From: Diplolepis rosae
Lineage: Eukaryota > Arthropoda > Insecta > Hymenoptera > Diplolepididae
DNA length: 64,000 nt
Assembly (NCBI GenBank): GCA_030998225.1
Contig: JAPYXD010000713.1
Span: 620,001 to 684,000, forward strand
Direction: 5' to 3'
Shown here: in pieces, positions 1-15,200 of the stretch
How the letters are laid out: each line of letters starts with the position of its first letter
Position numbering within the stretch: the first letter of the stretch is position 1
Translations under genes and position numbers: made by a program
Notes under the pieces: generated by a model
Told to the model about the DNA's origin: nothing
Seen by the model: only the letters and a program-made list of their open reading frames with translations
Database searches by the model: none

Positions 1-3000
1 TAACCTGAAATCTAGTGACTTTTCATAAAAACATTATCATCTTTTTTAATCATATCAAGTTTGATCCAATTAATGATGATTTTCCGCACATAACCTTAAA
101 CTTCTGATTCTATTTAAAACCATTACCATCTGTTCTAATCATATCAAGTTTGATCCAATTAATGATGATTTTCCGCACATAACCTTGAAACTTCTGATTC
201 TATATAAAACCATTACCATCTGTTCTAATCTGGTCCAATTAATGATGATTTTCCGCACATAACCTTGAAACTTCTGATTCTATATAAAACCATTACCATC
301 TGTTCTAATCATATCAAGTTTGGTCCAATTAGTGATGATTTTTCGCCTATAACCTGAAATCTAGTGACTTTTCATAAAAACATTATCATCTTTTTTAATC
401 ATATCAAGTTTGATCCAATTAATGATGATTTTTCACTCATAACCTCAAATCTAGTGACTTTTCATAAAAACATTAGCATTTTTTTTAATCATATCAAGTT
501 TGGTCCAATTAATGATGATTTTTCGTTCGTAACCTCAAATCTAGTGACTTTTCATAAAAACATCATCAACTGTTTTGATTATATCAAATTTGGTCCAATT
601 AATGATGATTTTCCGCACATAACCTTGAAACTTCTGATTCTATATAAAACCATTACCATCTGTTCTAATCATATCAAGTTTGGTCCAATTAGTGATGATT
701 TTTCGCCTATAACCTGAAATCTAGTGACTTTTCATAAAAACATTATCATCTTTTTTAATCATATCAAGTTTGATCCAATTAATGATGATTTTTCGCTCAT
801 AACCTGAAATCTAGTGACTTTTCATAAAAACATTATCATCTTTTTTAATCATATCAAGTTTGGTCCAATTAATGATGATTTTTCGCTCGTAACCTCAAAT
901 CTAGTGAATTTTCATAAAAACATCATCAACTGTTTTAATTATATCAAATGTGGTCCAATTAGTGATGATTTTTCGCCTATAACCTGATATCTAGTGACTT
1001 TTCATAAAAACATTATCATCTTTTTTAATCATATCAAGTTTGATCCAATTAATGATGATTTTCCGGACATAACCTTGAAACTTCTGATTCTATATAAAAC
1101 CATTACCATCTGTTCTAATCATATCAAGTTTGGTCCAATTAATGATGATTTTTCGCTCATAACCTGAAATCTAGTGACTTTTCATAAAAACATTAGCATT
1201 TTTTTTAATCATATCAAGTTTGGTCCAATTAATGATGATTTTTCGTTCGTAACCTCAAATCTAGTGACTTTTCATAAAAACATTATCATCTTTTTTAATC
1301 ATATCAAGTTTGGTCCAATTAATGATGATTTTTCGTTCGTAACCTCAAATCTAGTGACTTTTCATAAAAACATCATCAACTGTTTTGATTATATCAAATT
1401 TGGTCCAATTAATGATGATTTTCCGCACATAACCTTAAACTTCTGATTCTATTTAAAACCATTACCATCTGTTCTAATCATATCAAGTTTGGTCCAATTA
1501 GTGATGATTTTTCGCCTATAACCTGAAATCTAGTGACTTTTCATAAAAACATCATCAACTGCTTTAATTATATCAAATGTGGTCCAATTAATGATTTTTT
1601 TCCGCACATAACCTTGAAACTTCTGATTCTATATAAAACCATTACCATCTGTTCTAATCATATCAAGTTTGGTCCAATTAGTGATGATTTTTCGCCTATA
1701 ACCTGAAATCTAGTGACTTTTCATAAAAACATTATCATCTTTTTTAATCATATCAAGTTTGATCCAATTAATGATGATTTTTCGCTCATAACCTGAAATC
1801 TAGTGACTTTTCATAAAAACATTATCATTTTTTTTAATCATATCAAGTTTGGTCCAATTAATGATGATTTTTCGCTCGTAACCTCAAATCTAATGACTTT
1901 TCATAAAAACATCATCAACTGTTTTAATTATATCAAATGTGGTCCAATTAATGATGATTTTCCGCACATAACCATGAATCTTCTGATTCTATATAAAACC
2001 ATTACCATCTGTTCTAATCATATCAAGTTTGGTCCAATTAGTGATGATTTTTCGCCTATAACCTGAAATCTAGTGACTTTTCATAAAAACATTATCATCT
2101 TTTTTAATCATATCAAGTTTGATCCAATTAATGATGATTTTCCGGACATAACCTTGAAACTTCTGATTCTATATAAAACCATTACCATCTGTTCTAATTA
2201 TATCAAGTTTGGTCCAATTAGTGATGATTTTTTCGCCTATAACCTGAAATCTAGTGACTTTTCATAAAAACATTATCATCTTTTTTAATCATATCAAGTT
2301 TGATCCAATTAATGATGATTTTCCGGACATAACCTTCAAACTTCTGATTCTATATAAAAACATTATCATCTTTTTTAATCATATCAAGTTTGATCCAATT
2401 AGTGATGATTTTCCGGACATAACCTTGAAGCTTCTGATTCTATATGAAGCCATTACCATCTGTTTTAATCATATCAATTTCGATCCAATTAATGATGATT
2501 TTCCGCACATAGCCTTGAAACTTCTGATTCTATATAAAACCATTACCATCTGTTCTAATCATATTAAGTTTGATCCAATTAATGATGATTTTTGGCTCAT
2601 AACCTGAAATCTAGTGATTTTTCATAAAACCATTATCATCTTTTTTAATCATATCAAGTTTGATCCAATTAATGATGATTTTCCGCACATAACCTTAAAC
2701 TTCTGATTCTATTTAAAACCATTACCATCTGTTTTAATCATATCAAGTTTGGTCCAATTAATGATGATTTTTCGCTCGTAACCTCAAGTCTAGTGACTTT
2801 TCATAAAAACATCATCAACTGTTTTAATTATATAAAATGTGGTCCAATTAATGATGATTTTCCGCACATAACCTAAAAACTACTAATTTCATATGTAAAC
2901 ATTACTATCTGTTTAATAAGGATGAATTTTGATCCAATTAATCAAGATATTTCTCTCATAACGTCAAATCTAGTGAATTTTCGTAAAAACATCATCACCT

Positions 3001-4859
3001 TTTTTAATCATATCAAGCTTGATCCAATTAATGATGATTTTCCGCACATAACCTTGAAACTTCTGATTCTATATAAAACCATTACCATCTGTTATAATCA
3101 TATCAAGTTTGGTCCAATTAAAGATGATTTATCGCTCATAACCTGAAATCTAGTGACTTTTCATAAAAACATTATCATCTTTTTTAATCATATCAAGTTT
3201 GGTCCAATTAATGATGATTTTCCGCACATAACCTTGAAACTTCTGATTCTATATAAAACCATTACCATCTGTTCTAATCATATCAAGTTTGGTCCAATTA
3301 GTGATGATTTTTCGCCTATAACCTGAAATCTAGTGACTTTTCATAAAAGCATCATCAACTGTTTTAATTATATCAAGTTTGATCCAATTAATGATGATTT
3401 TCCGGACATAACCTTGAAACTTCTGATTCTATATAAAACCATTACCATCTGTTCTAATCATATCAAGTTTGGTCCAATTAATGATGATTTTTCGCTCATA
3501 ACCTGAAATCTAGTGACTTTTCATAAAAACATTATCATCTTTTTTAATCATATCAAGTTTGATCCAATTAATGATGATTTTCCGCACATAACCTTAAACT
3601 TCTGATTCTATTTAAAACCATTACCATCTGTTCTAATCATATCAAGTTTGATCCAATTAAGGATGGTTTTCCACACATAACCTTGAAGCTTCAGATTCTA
3701 TATGAAGCCATTACCATCTGTTTTAATCATATCAAGTTCGATCCAATTAATGGTGATTTTCCGCACATAACCTTAAACTTCTGATTCTATTTAAAACCAT
3801 TACCATCTGTTTTAATCATATCAAGTTTGGTCCAATTAATGATGATTTTTCGGACATAACCTTGAAACTTCTGATTCTATATGAAGCCATTACCATCTGT
3901 TTTAATCATATCAATTTCGATCCAATTAATGATGATTTTCCGCACATAACCTTGAAACTTCTGATTCTATATAAAACCATTACCATCTGTTCTAATCATA
4001 TTAAGTTTGGTCCAATTAGTGATGATTTTTCGCCTATAACCTGAAATCTAGTGGCTTTTCATAAAAACATCATCACCTTTTTAAATCATATTAAGTTTGG
4101 CCCAATTAAGGATGGTTCTCCACACATAACCTAAAAACTACTAATTTCATATAAAAACATTATCATCTGTTTAAGTAGCATCAATTTTGAACCAATTAAT
4201 AATGATTTTTCGTTTATAACCTGGAATCTAGTGACTTTTCATAAAAACATTATCATCTTTTTTAATCATATCAAGTTTGGTCCAATTAATGATGATTTTC
4301 CGGACATAACCTTGAAACTTCTGATTCTATATAAAACCATTACCATCTGTTCTAATCATATCAAGTTTGATCCAATTAATGATGATTTTTCGCTCATAAC
4401 CTGAAATCTAGTGACTTTTCATAAAAACATTATCATCTTTTTTAATCATATCAAGTTTGGTCCAATTAATGATGATTTTCCGGACATAACCTTGAAACTT
4501 CTGATTCTATATAAAACCATTACCATCTGTTCTAATCATATCAAGTTTGGTCCAATTAGTGATGAGTTTTGGCCTATAACCTGAAATCTAGTGACTTTTC
4601 ATAAAAGCATCATCATCTTTTTTAATCATATCAAGTTTGATCCAATTAATGATGATTTTCCGCACATAACCTTAAACTTCTGATTCTATATAAAACCATT
4701 ACCATCTGTTCTAATCATATCAAGTTTGGTCCAATTAATGATGATTTTTCGCTCATAACCTGAAATCTAGTGACTTTTCATAAAAACATTATCATCTTTT
4801 TTAATCATATCAAGTTTGATCCAATTAATGATGATTTTCCGCACATAACCTTAAACTTC

Positions 4860-7500
4860 TGATTCTATTTAAAACCATTACCATCTGTTCTAATCATATC
4901 AAGTTTGATCCAATTAATGATGATTTTCCGCACATAACCTTGAAACTTCTGATTCTATATAAAACCATTACCATCTTTTCTAATCATATCAAGTTTGGTG
5001 CAATTAATGATGATTTTCCGGACATAACCTTGAAGCTTCTGATTCTATATGAAGCCATTACCATCTGTTTTAATCATATCAAGTTCGATCCAATTAATGA
5101 TGATTTTCCGCACATAACCTTGAAACTTCTGATTCTGTATAAAACCATTACCATCTTTTCTAATCATATCAAGTTTGGTCCAATTAATGATGATTTTTCG
5201 CTCGTAACCTCAAATCTAGTGACTTTTCATAAAAACATCATCAACTGTTTTAATTATATCAAATGTGGTCCAATTAATGATGATTTTCCGCACATAACCT
5301 AAAAACTACTAATTTCATATGGAAACATAATGATTATCATCTTTTTTAATCATATCAAGTTTGATCCAATTAATGATGATTTTCCGGACATAACCTTGAA
5401 ACTTCTGATTCTATATAAAACCATTACCATCTGTTCTAATCATATCAAGTTTGGTCCAATTAATGATGATTTTTCGCTCGTAACCTCAAATCTAGTGACT
5501 TTTCATAAAAACATCATCAACTGTTTTAATTATATCAAATTTGGTCCAATTAATGATGATTTTCCGCACATAACCTAAAAACTACTAATTTCATATGGAA
5601 ACATAATGATTATCATCTTTTTTAATCATATCAAGTTTGGTCCAATTAATGATGATTTTCCGGACATAACCTTGAAACTTCTGATTCTATATAAAACCAT
5701 TACCATCTGTTCTAATCATATCAAGTTTGGTCCAATTAGTGATGATTTTTCTCCTATAACCTGAAATCTAGTGACTTTTCATAAAAACATTATCATCTTT
5801 TTTAATCATATCAAGTTTGATCCAATTAATGATGATTTTCCGGACATAACCTTGAAACTTCTGATTCTATATAAAACCATTACCATCTGTTCTAATCATA
5901 TCAAGTTTGGTCCAATTAATGATGATTTTTCGCTCATAACCTGAAATCTAGTGACTTTTCATAAAAACATTATCATCTTTTTTAATCATATCAAGTTTGA
6001 TCCAATTAATGATGATTTTCCGCACATAACCTTGAAACTTCTGATTTTATATAAAACCATTACCATCTGTTTTAATCATATCAAGCTTGATCCAATTAAT
6101 GATGATTTTCCGCACATAACCTTGCAACTTCTGATTCTATATAAAGCCATTACCACCTGTTTTAATCATATCAAGTTCGATCCAATTAATGGTGATTTTC
6201 CGCACATAACCTTGAAACTTCTGATTCTATATAAAACCATTACCATCTTTTCTAATCATATCAAGTTTGGTCCAATTAATGATGATTTTCCGGACATAAC
6301 CTTGAAACTTCTGATTCTATATAAAAACATTATCATCTTTTTTAATCATATCAAGTTTGATCCAATTAATAATGATTTTCCGGACATAACCTTGAAGCTT
6401 CTGATTCTATATGAAGCCATTACCATCTGTTTTAATCATATCAAGTTCGATCCAATTAATGATGATTTTCCGCACATAACCTTGAAACTTCTGATTCTAT
6501 ATAAAACCATTACCATCTGTTCTAATCATATCAAGTTTGGTCCAATTAGTGATGATTTTTCGCCTATAACCTGAAATCTAGTGACTTTTCATAAAAGCAT
6601 CATCAACTGTTTTGATTATATCAAATTTGGTCCAATTAATGATGATTTTCCGCACATAACCTTAAACTTCTGATTCTATTTAAAACCATTACCATCTGTT
6701 CTAATCATATCAAGTTTGGTCCAATTAGTGATGATTTTTCGCCTATAACCTGAAATCTAGTGACTTTTCATAAAAACATCATCAACTGTTTTGATTATAT
6801 CAAATTTGGTCCAATTAATGATGATTTTCCGCACATAACCTAAAAACTACTAATTTCATATGGAAACATAATGATTATCATCTTTTTTAATCATATCAAG
6901 TTTGATCCAATTAATGATGATTTTCCGGACATAACCTTGAAACTTCTGATTCTATATAAAACCATTACCTTCTGTTCTAATCATATCAAGTTTGGTCCAA
7001 TTAATGATGACTTTTCGCTCATAACCTGAAATCTAGTGACTTTTCATAAAAACATCATCAACTGTTTTAATTATATCAAATTTGGTCCAATTAATGATGA
7101 TTTTCCGCACATAACCTAAAAACTACTAATTTCATATGGAAACATAATGATTATCATCTTTTTTAATCATATCAAGTTTGGTCCAATTAATGATGATTTT
7201 CCGGACATAACCTTGAAACTTCTGATTCTATATAAAACCATTACCATCTGTTCTAATCATATCAAGTTTGGTCCAATTAGTGATGATTTTTCGCCTATAA
7301 CCTGAAATCTAGTGACTTTTCATAAAAACATTATCATCTTTTTTAATCATATCAAGTTTGATCCAATTAATGATGATTTTCCGGACATAACCTTGAAACT
7401 TCTGATTCTATATAAAACCATTACCATCTGTTCTAATCATATCAAGTTTGGTCCAATTAATGATGATTTTTCGCTCATAACCTGAAATCTAGTGACTTTT
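4860..7500 (+). repeat. Left-domain duplicated segment, copy 1
   Basis: Landmarks in this segment recur about 4.5-4.7 kb downstream. The hybrid monomers at 5316 and 5592 match those at 9841 and 10117 (offset 4525 both times). Those at 6857 and 7133 match 11562 and 11837 (offset 4705 and 4704). The 180-bp step in the offset equals exactly two monomers, so the second copy gained two units or this one lost two. The ends are approximate. Confidence 0.75.
5316..5366 (+). repeat. 96-bp hybrid satellite monomer (first of 12)
   Basis: Here the head of a class-3 unit (catatggaaacat) is joined to the tail of a class-1 unit (tatcatctttttt) by a short aatgat link. The core-to-core distance is 96 bp (5271 to 5367) instead of 90. 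The same junction begins at 5316, 5592, 6857, 7133, 9297, 9841, 10117, 11562, 11837, 17056, 19308 and 29067. It looks like a single recombination product that then spread by duplication, and it is a convenient marker of the left domain. Confidence 0.85.
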
Positions 7501-9384
7501 CATAAATATATTATCATCTTTTTTAATCATATCAAGTTAGATCCAATTAATGATGATTTTCCGCACATAACATTGAAACTTCTGAATCTATATAAAACCA
7601 TTACCATCTGTTCTAATCATATCAAGTTTGATCCAATTGATGATGGTTTTCCACACATAACCTTGAAGCTTCTGATTCTATATAAAGCAATTACTACCTG
7701 TTTTTATCATATCAAGTTTGATCCAAGCGATGATGATTTTCCGCACATAATCTTAAACTTCTGATTCTATTTAAAACCATTACCATCTGTTTTAATCATA
7801 TCAAGTTTGGTCCAATTAATGATGATTTTTCGGACATAACCTTGAAACTTCTGATTCTATATAAAACCATTACCATCTGTTCTAATCATATCAAGTTTGG
7901 TCCAATTAGTGATGATTTTTCGCCTATAACCTGAAATCTAGTGACTTTTCATAAAAACATTATCATATTTTTTAATCATATCAAGTTTGATTCAATTAAT
8001 GATGATTTTTCGCCTTTAACCTGAAATCTAGTGACTTTTCATAAAAACATTATCATATTTTTTAATCATATCAAATTTGGTCCAATTAATGATGATTTTT
8101 CGCTCGTAACCTCAAATCTAGTGACTTTTCATAAAAACATCATCAACTGTTTTAATTATATCAAATTTGGTCCAATTAATGATGATTTTCCGCACATAAC
8201 CTTGAAACTTCTGATTCTATTTAAAACCATTACCATATGTTCTAATCATATCAAGTTTGGTCCAATTAGTGATGATTTTTCGCCAATAACCTGAAATCTA
8301 GTGATTTTTCATAAAAACATTGTCATCTTTTTTAATCATATCAAGTTTGATCCAAGCGATGATGATTTTCCGCACATAACCTTAAACTTCTGATTCTATT
8401 TAAAACCATTACCATCTGTTTTAATCATATCAAGTTTGGTCCAATTAATGATGATTTTTCGCTCATAACGTCAAATCTAGTGACTTTTCATAAAAACATT
8501 ATCACCTGTTTTAATCATATCACGTTTGGTCCAATTAAGGATAGTTTTCCACACATATACTTGAAACTACTAATTTCATATAAAAACATTACTATCTGTT
8601 TAATTAGGATGGAATGTGATCCAATTAATGATGATTTTTCGCTCATAACCTGAAATCTAGTGACTTTTCATAAAAACATTATCATCTTTTTTAATCATAT
8701 CAAGTTCGATCCAATTAATGATGATTTTTCGCTCATGACCTGAAATCTACTAATTTCATATGGAAACATTACTATCTGTTTAATTAGGATGGATTTTGAT
8801 CCAATTAATGATGATTTTTCGCACATAACCTTAAATCTAGTGACTTTTCATAAAAACATTATCATCTTTTTTAATCATATTAAGTTTGATCCAATTAATG
8901 ATGATTTTTCGCTCATAACCTGAAATCTAGTGACTTTTCATAAAAACATTATCATTTTTTTTAATCATATCAAGTTTGGTCCAATTAATGATGATTTTTC
9001 GCTCGTAACCTCAAATCTAGTGACTTTTCATAGAAACATCATCAACTGTTTTAATTATATCAAATTTGGTCCAATTAATGATGATTTTCCGCACATAACC
9101 TGAAATCTAGTGACTTTTCATAAAAACATTATCATTTTTTTTAATCATATCAAGTTTGGTCCAATTAATGATGATTTTTCGTTCGTAACCTCAAATCTAG
9201 TGACTTTTCATAAAAACATCATCAACTGTTTTGATTATATCAAATTTGGTCCAATTAATGATGATTTTCCGCACATAGCCTAAAAACTACTAATTTCATA
9301 TGGAAACATAATGATTATCATCTTTTTTAATCATATCAAGTTTGATCCAATTAATGATGATTTTCCGCACATAACCTTAAACTT

Positions 9385-12205
9385 CTGATTCTATTTAAAA
9401 CCATTACCATCTGTTCTAATCATATCAAGTTTGATCCAATTAATGATGATTTTCCGCACATAACCTTGAAACTTCTGATTCTATATAAAACCATTACCAT
9501 CTTTTCTAATCATATCAAGTTTGGTGCAATTAATGATGATTTTCCGGACATAACCTTGAAGCTTCTGATTCTATATGAAGCCATTACCATCTGTTTTAAT
9601 CATATCAAGTTCGATCCAATTAATGATGATTTTCCGCACATAACCTTGAAACTTCTGATTCTGTATAAAACCATTACCATCTTTTCTAATCATATCAAGT
9701 TTGGTCCAATTAGTGATGATTTTCGCTCGTAACCTCAAGTATATTGACTTTTCATAAAAACATCATCAACTTTTTTAATTATATCAAATTTGGTCCAATT
9801 AATGATGATTTTCCGCACATAACCTAAAAACTACTAATTTCATATGGAAACATAATGATTATCATCTTTTTTAATCATATCAAGTTTGATCCAATTAATG
9901 ATGATTTTCCGGACATAACCTTGAAACTTCTGATTCTATATAAAACCATTACCATCTGTTCTAATCATATCAAGTTTGGTCCAATTAATGATGATTTTTC
10001 GCTCGTAACCTCAAATCTAGTGACTTTTCATAGAAACATCATCAACTGTTTTAATTATATCAAATGTGGTCCAATTAATGATGATTTTCCGCACATAACC
10101 TAAAAACTACTAATTTCATATGGAAACATAATGATTATCATCTTTTTTAATCATATCAAGTTTGATCCAATTAATGATGATTTTCCGGACATAACCTTGA
10201 AACTTCTGATTCTATATAAAACCATTACCATCTGTTCTAATCATATCCAGTTTGGTCCAATTAGTGATGATTTTTCTCGTATCTGATGTTATTTATTGAC
10301 TTTTCATTAACTCATTATCATCTTTTTTAATCATATCAAGTTTGATCCAATTAATGATGATTTTCCGGACATAACCTTGAAACTTCTGATTCTATATAAA
10401 ACCATTACCATCTGTTCTAATCATATCAAGTTTGGTCCAATTAATGATGATTTTTCGCTCATAACCTGAAATCTAGTGACTTTTCATAAAACCAGTATCA
10501 TCTTTTTTAATCATATCAAGTTAGATCCAATTAGTGATGATTTTCCGGACATAACCTTGAAACTTCTGATTCTATATAAAACCATTACCATCTGTTCTAA
10601 TCATATCAAGATTGATCCAATTAATAATGATTTTCCGGACATAACCTTGAAGCTTCTGATTCTATATGAAGCCATTACCATCTGTTTTAATCATATCAAG
10701 TTCGATCCAATTAATGGTGATTTTCCGGACATAACCTTGAAACTTCTGATTCTATATAAAACCATTACCATCTTTTCTAATCATATCAAGTTTGGTCCAA
10801 TTAATGATGATTTTCCGGACATAACCTTGAAACTTCTGATTCTATATAAAAACATTATCATCTTTTTTAATCATATCAAGTTTGATCCAATTAATAATGA
10901 TTTTCCGGACATAACCTTGAAGCTTCTGATTCTATATGAAGCCATTACCATCTGTTTTAATCATATCAAGTTCGATCCAATTAATGATGATTTTCCGCAC
11001 ATAACCTTGAAACTTCTGATTCTATATAAAACCATTAACATCTTTTCTAATCATATCAAGTTTGGTCCAATTAATGATGATTTTCCGGACATAACCTTGA
11101 AGCTTCTGATTCTATATGAAGCCATTACCATCTGTTCTAATCATATCAATTTTGTTCCAATTAATGATGATTTTCCGCACATAACCTTGAAACTTCTGAT
11201 TCTATTTAAAACCATTACCATCTGTTCTAATCATATCAAGTTTGGTCCAATTAGTGATGATTTTTCGCCTATAACCTGAAATCTAGTGACTTTTCATAAA
11301 AACATCATCAACTGTTTTGATTATATCAAATTTGGTCCAATTAATGATGATTTTCCGCACATAACCTTAAACTTCTGATTCTATTTAAAACCATCACCAT
11401 CTGATATAATCATAGCACGTTTGGTACAATAAGTGATGATATTTCGCCTATATCCTGAATTCTAGTGTCTTGTCATAAAAGACTCATCAACTGTTTTGAT
11501 TATATCAAATTTGGTCCAATTAATGATGATTTTCCGCACATAACCTAAAAACTACTAATTTCATATGGAAACATAATGATTATCATCTTTTTTTATTATA
11601 TCAAGTTTGATCCAATTAATGATGATTTTCCGCACATAACCTTAAACTTCTGATTCTATTTAAAACCATTACCATCTGTTCTAATCATATCAAGTTTGGT
11701 CCAATTAATGATGATTTTTCGCTCGTAACCTCAAATCTAGTGACTTTTGATAAAAACATCATCAACTGTTTTAATTATATCAAATGTGGTCCAATTAATG
11801 ATGATTTTCCGCACATAACCTAAAAACTACTAATTTCATATGGAAACATAATGATTATCATCTTTTTTAATCATATCAAGTTTGGTCCAATTAATGATGA
11901 TTTTCCGGACATAACCTTGAAACTTCTGATTCTATATAAAACCATTACCATCTGTTCTAATCATATCAAGTTTGGTCCAATTAGTGATGATTTTTCGCCT
12001 ATAACCTGAAATCTAGTGACTTTTCATAAAAACATTATCATCTTTTTTAATCATATCAAGTTTGATCCAATTAATGATGATTTTCCGGACATAACCTTGA
12101 AACTTCTGATTCTATATAAAACCATTACCATCTGTTCTAATCATATCAAGTTTGGTCCAATTAATGATGATTTTTCGCTCATAACCTGAAATCTAGTGAC
12201 TTTTC
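9385..12205 (+). repeat. Left-domain duplicated segment, copy 2
   Basis: This is the second copy of the 4.86-7.5 kb segment. Within and beside it is a further local duplication: the 267-codon open stretch starting at 10476 is closely repeated at 12196, 1720 bp later (about 19 monomers). Two strongly mutated monomers lie inside it, near 10270-10320 and 11395-11490. The ends are approximate. Confidence 0.72.
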
Positions 12206-15200
12206 ATAAAAACATTATCATCTTTTTTAATCATATCAAGTTTGATCCAATTAGTGATGATTTTCCGGACATAACCTTGAAACTTCTGATTCTATATAAA
12301 ACCATTACCATCTGTTCTAATCATATCAAGTTTGATCCAATTAATAATTATTTTCCTGACATAACCTTTAATCTTCTGATTCTATATGAAGCAATTACAA
12401 TCTGTTTTAATAATATCAAGTTCTATCCAATTAATGATTATTTTCCGCACATAACCTTGAAACTTCTGATTCTATATAAAACCATTACCATCTGTTCTAA
12501 TCATATCAAGTTTGGTCCAATTAATGATGATTTTTCGGACATAACCTTGAAACTTCTGATTCTATATAAAAACATTATCATCTTTTTTAATCATATCAAG
12601 TTTGATCCAATTAATAATGATTTTCCGGACATAACCTTGAAGCTTCTGATTCTATATGAAGCCATTACCATCTGTTTTAATCATATCAAGTTCGATCCAA
12701 TTAATGATGATTTTCCGCACATAACCTTGAAACTTCTGATTCTATATAAAACCATTAACATCTTTTCTAATCTTATCAAGTTTGGTCCAATTAATGATGA
12801 TTTTCCGGACATAACCTTGAAGCTTCTGATTCTATATGAAGCCATTACCATCTGTTTTAATCATATCAAGTTCGATCCAATTAATGATGATTTTCCGCAC
12901 ATAACCTTGAAACTTCTGATTCTATTTAAAACCATTACCATCTGTTCTAATCATATCAAGTTTGGTCCAATTAGTGATGATTTTTCGCCTATAACCTGAA
13001 ATCTAGTGACTTTTCATAAAAACATCATCAACTGTTTTGATTATATCAAATTTGGTCCAATTAATGATGATTTTCCGCACATAACCTTAAACTTCTGATT
13101 CTATATAAAACCATTACCATCTGTTCTAATCATATCAAGTTTGGTCCAATTAGTGATGATTTTTCGCCTATAACCTGAAATCTAGTGACTTTTCATAAAA
13201 ACATTATCATCTTTTTTAATCATATCAAGTTTGATCCAATTAATGATGATTTTTCGCTCATAACCTGAAATCTAGTGACTTTTCATAAAAACATTATCAT
13301 CTTTTTTAATCATATCAAGTTTGGTCCAATTAATGATGATTTTTCGCTCGTAACCTCAAATCTAGTGACTTTTCATAAAAACATCATCAACTGTTTTAAT
13401 TATATCAAATTTGGTCCAATTAATGATGATTTTCCGCACATAACCTTAAACTTCTGATTCTATTTAAAACCATTACCATCTGTTCTAATCATATCAAGTT
13501 TGGTCCACTTACTGATGATTTTTCGCTCATAACCTGAAATCTAGTGATTTTTCATAAAAACATTGTCATCTTTTTTAATCATATCAAGTTTGATCCAAGC
13601 GATGATGATTTTCCGCACATAACCTTAAACTTCTGATTCTATTTAAAACCATTACCATCTGTTTTAATCATATCAAGTTTGGTCCAATTAATGATGATTT
13701 TTCGCTCATAACGTCAAATCTAGTGACTTTTCATAAAAACATTATCACCTGTTTTAATCATATCACGTTTGGTCCAATTAAGGATAGTTTTCCACACATA
13801 ACCTTGAAACTACTAATTTCATATAAAAACATTACTATCTGTTTAATTAGGATGGAATGTGATCCAATTAATGATGATTTTTCGCTCATAACCTGAAATC
13901 TAGTGACTTTTCATAAAAACATTATCATCTTTTTTAATCATATCAAGTTCGATCCAATTAATGATGATTTTTCGCTCATGACCTGAAATCTACTAATTTC
14001 ATATGGAAACATTACTATCTGTTTAATTAGGATGGATTTTGATCCAATTAATGATGATTTTTCGTTTATAACCTGGAATCTAGTGACTTTTCATAAAAAC
14101 ATTAGCATCTTTTTTAATCATATTAAGTTTGATCCAATTAATGATGATTTTTCGCTCATAACCTGAAATCTAGTGACTTTTCATAAAAACATTATCATTT
14201 TTTTTAATCATATCAAGTTTGGTCCAATTAATGATGATTTTTCGTTCGTAACCTCAAATCTAGTGACTTTTCATAAAAACATCATCAACTGTTTTGATTA
14301 TATCAAATTTGGTCCAATTAATGATGATTTTCCGCACATAACCTTAAACTTCTGATTCTATTTAAAACCATTACCATCTGTTCTAATCATATCAAGTTTG
14401 GTCCAATTAGTGATGATTTTTCGCCTATAACCTGAAATCTAGTGACTTTTCATAAAAACATTATCATCTTTTTTAATCATATCAAGTTTGATCCAATTAA
14501 TGATGATTTTCCGGACATAACCTTGAAACTTCTGATTCTATATAAAACCATTACCATCTGTTCTAATCATATCAAGTTTGGTCCAATTAGTGATGATTTT
14601 TCGCCTATAACCTGAAATCTAGTGACTTTTCATAAAAACATTATCATCTTTTTTAATCATATCAAGTTTGATCCAATTAATGATGATTTTTCACTCATAA
14701 CCTGAAAACTACTAATTTCATATGGAAACATTACTATCTGTTTAATTAGGATGGATTTTGATCCAATTAATGATGATTTTTCGCTCATAACGTCAAATCT
14801 AGTGAATTTTCGTAAAAACATCATCACCTTTTTTAATCATATTAAGTTTGATCCAATTAATGATGATTTTTCGCTCATAACCTGAAATCTAGTGACTTTT
14901 CATAAAAACATTATCATTTTTTTTAATCATATCAAGTTTGGTCCAATTAATGATGATTTTCCGTTCTTAACCTCAAATCTAGTGACTTTTCATAAAAACA
15001 TCATCAACTGTTTTAATTATATCAAATGTGGTCCAATTAATGTTGATTTTTCGCTCATAACCTCAAATCTATTGACTTTTCATAAAAACATTATCATCTT
15101 TTTTAATCATATCAAGTTTGGTCCAATTAATGATGATTTTTCGGACATAACATTGAAACTTCTGAATCTATATAAAACCATTACCATCTGTTCTAATCAT

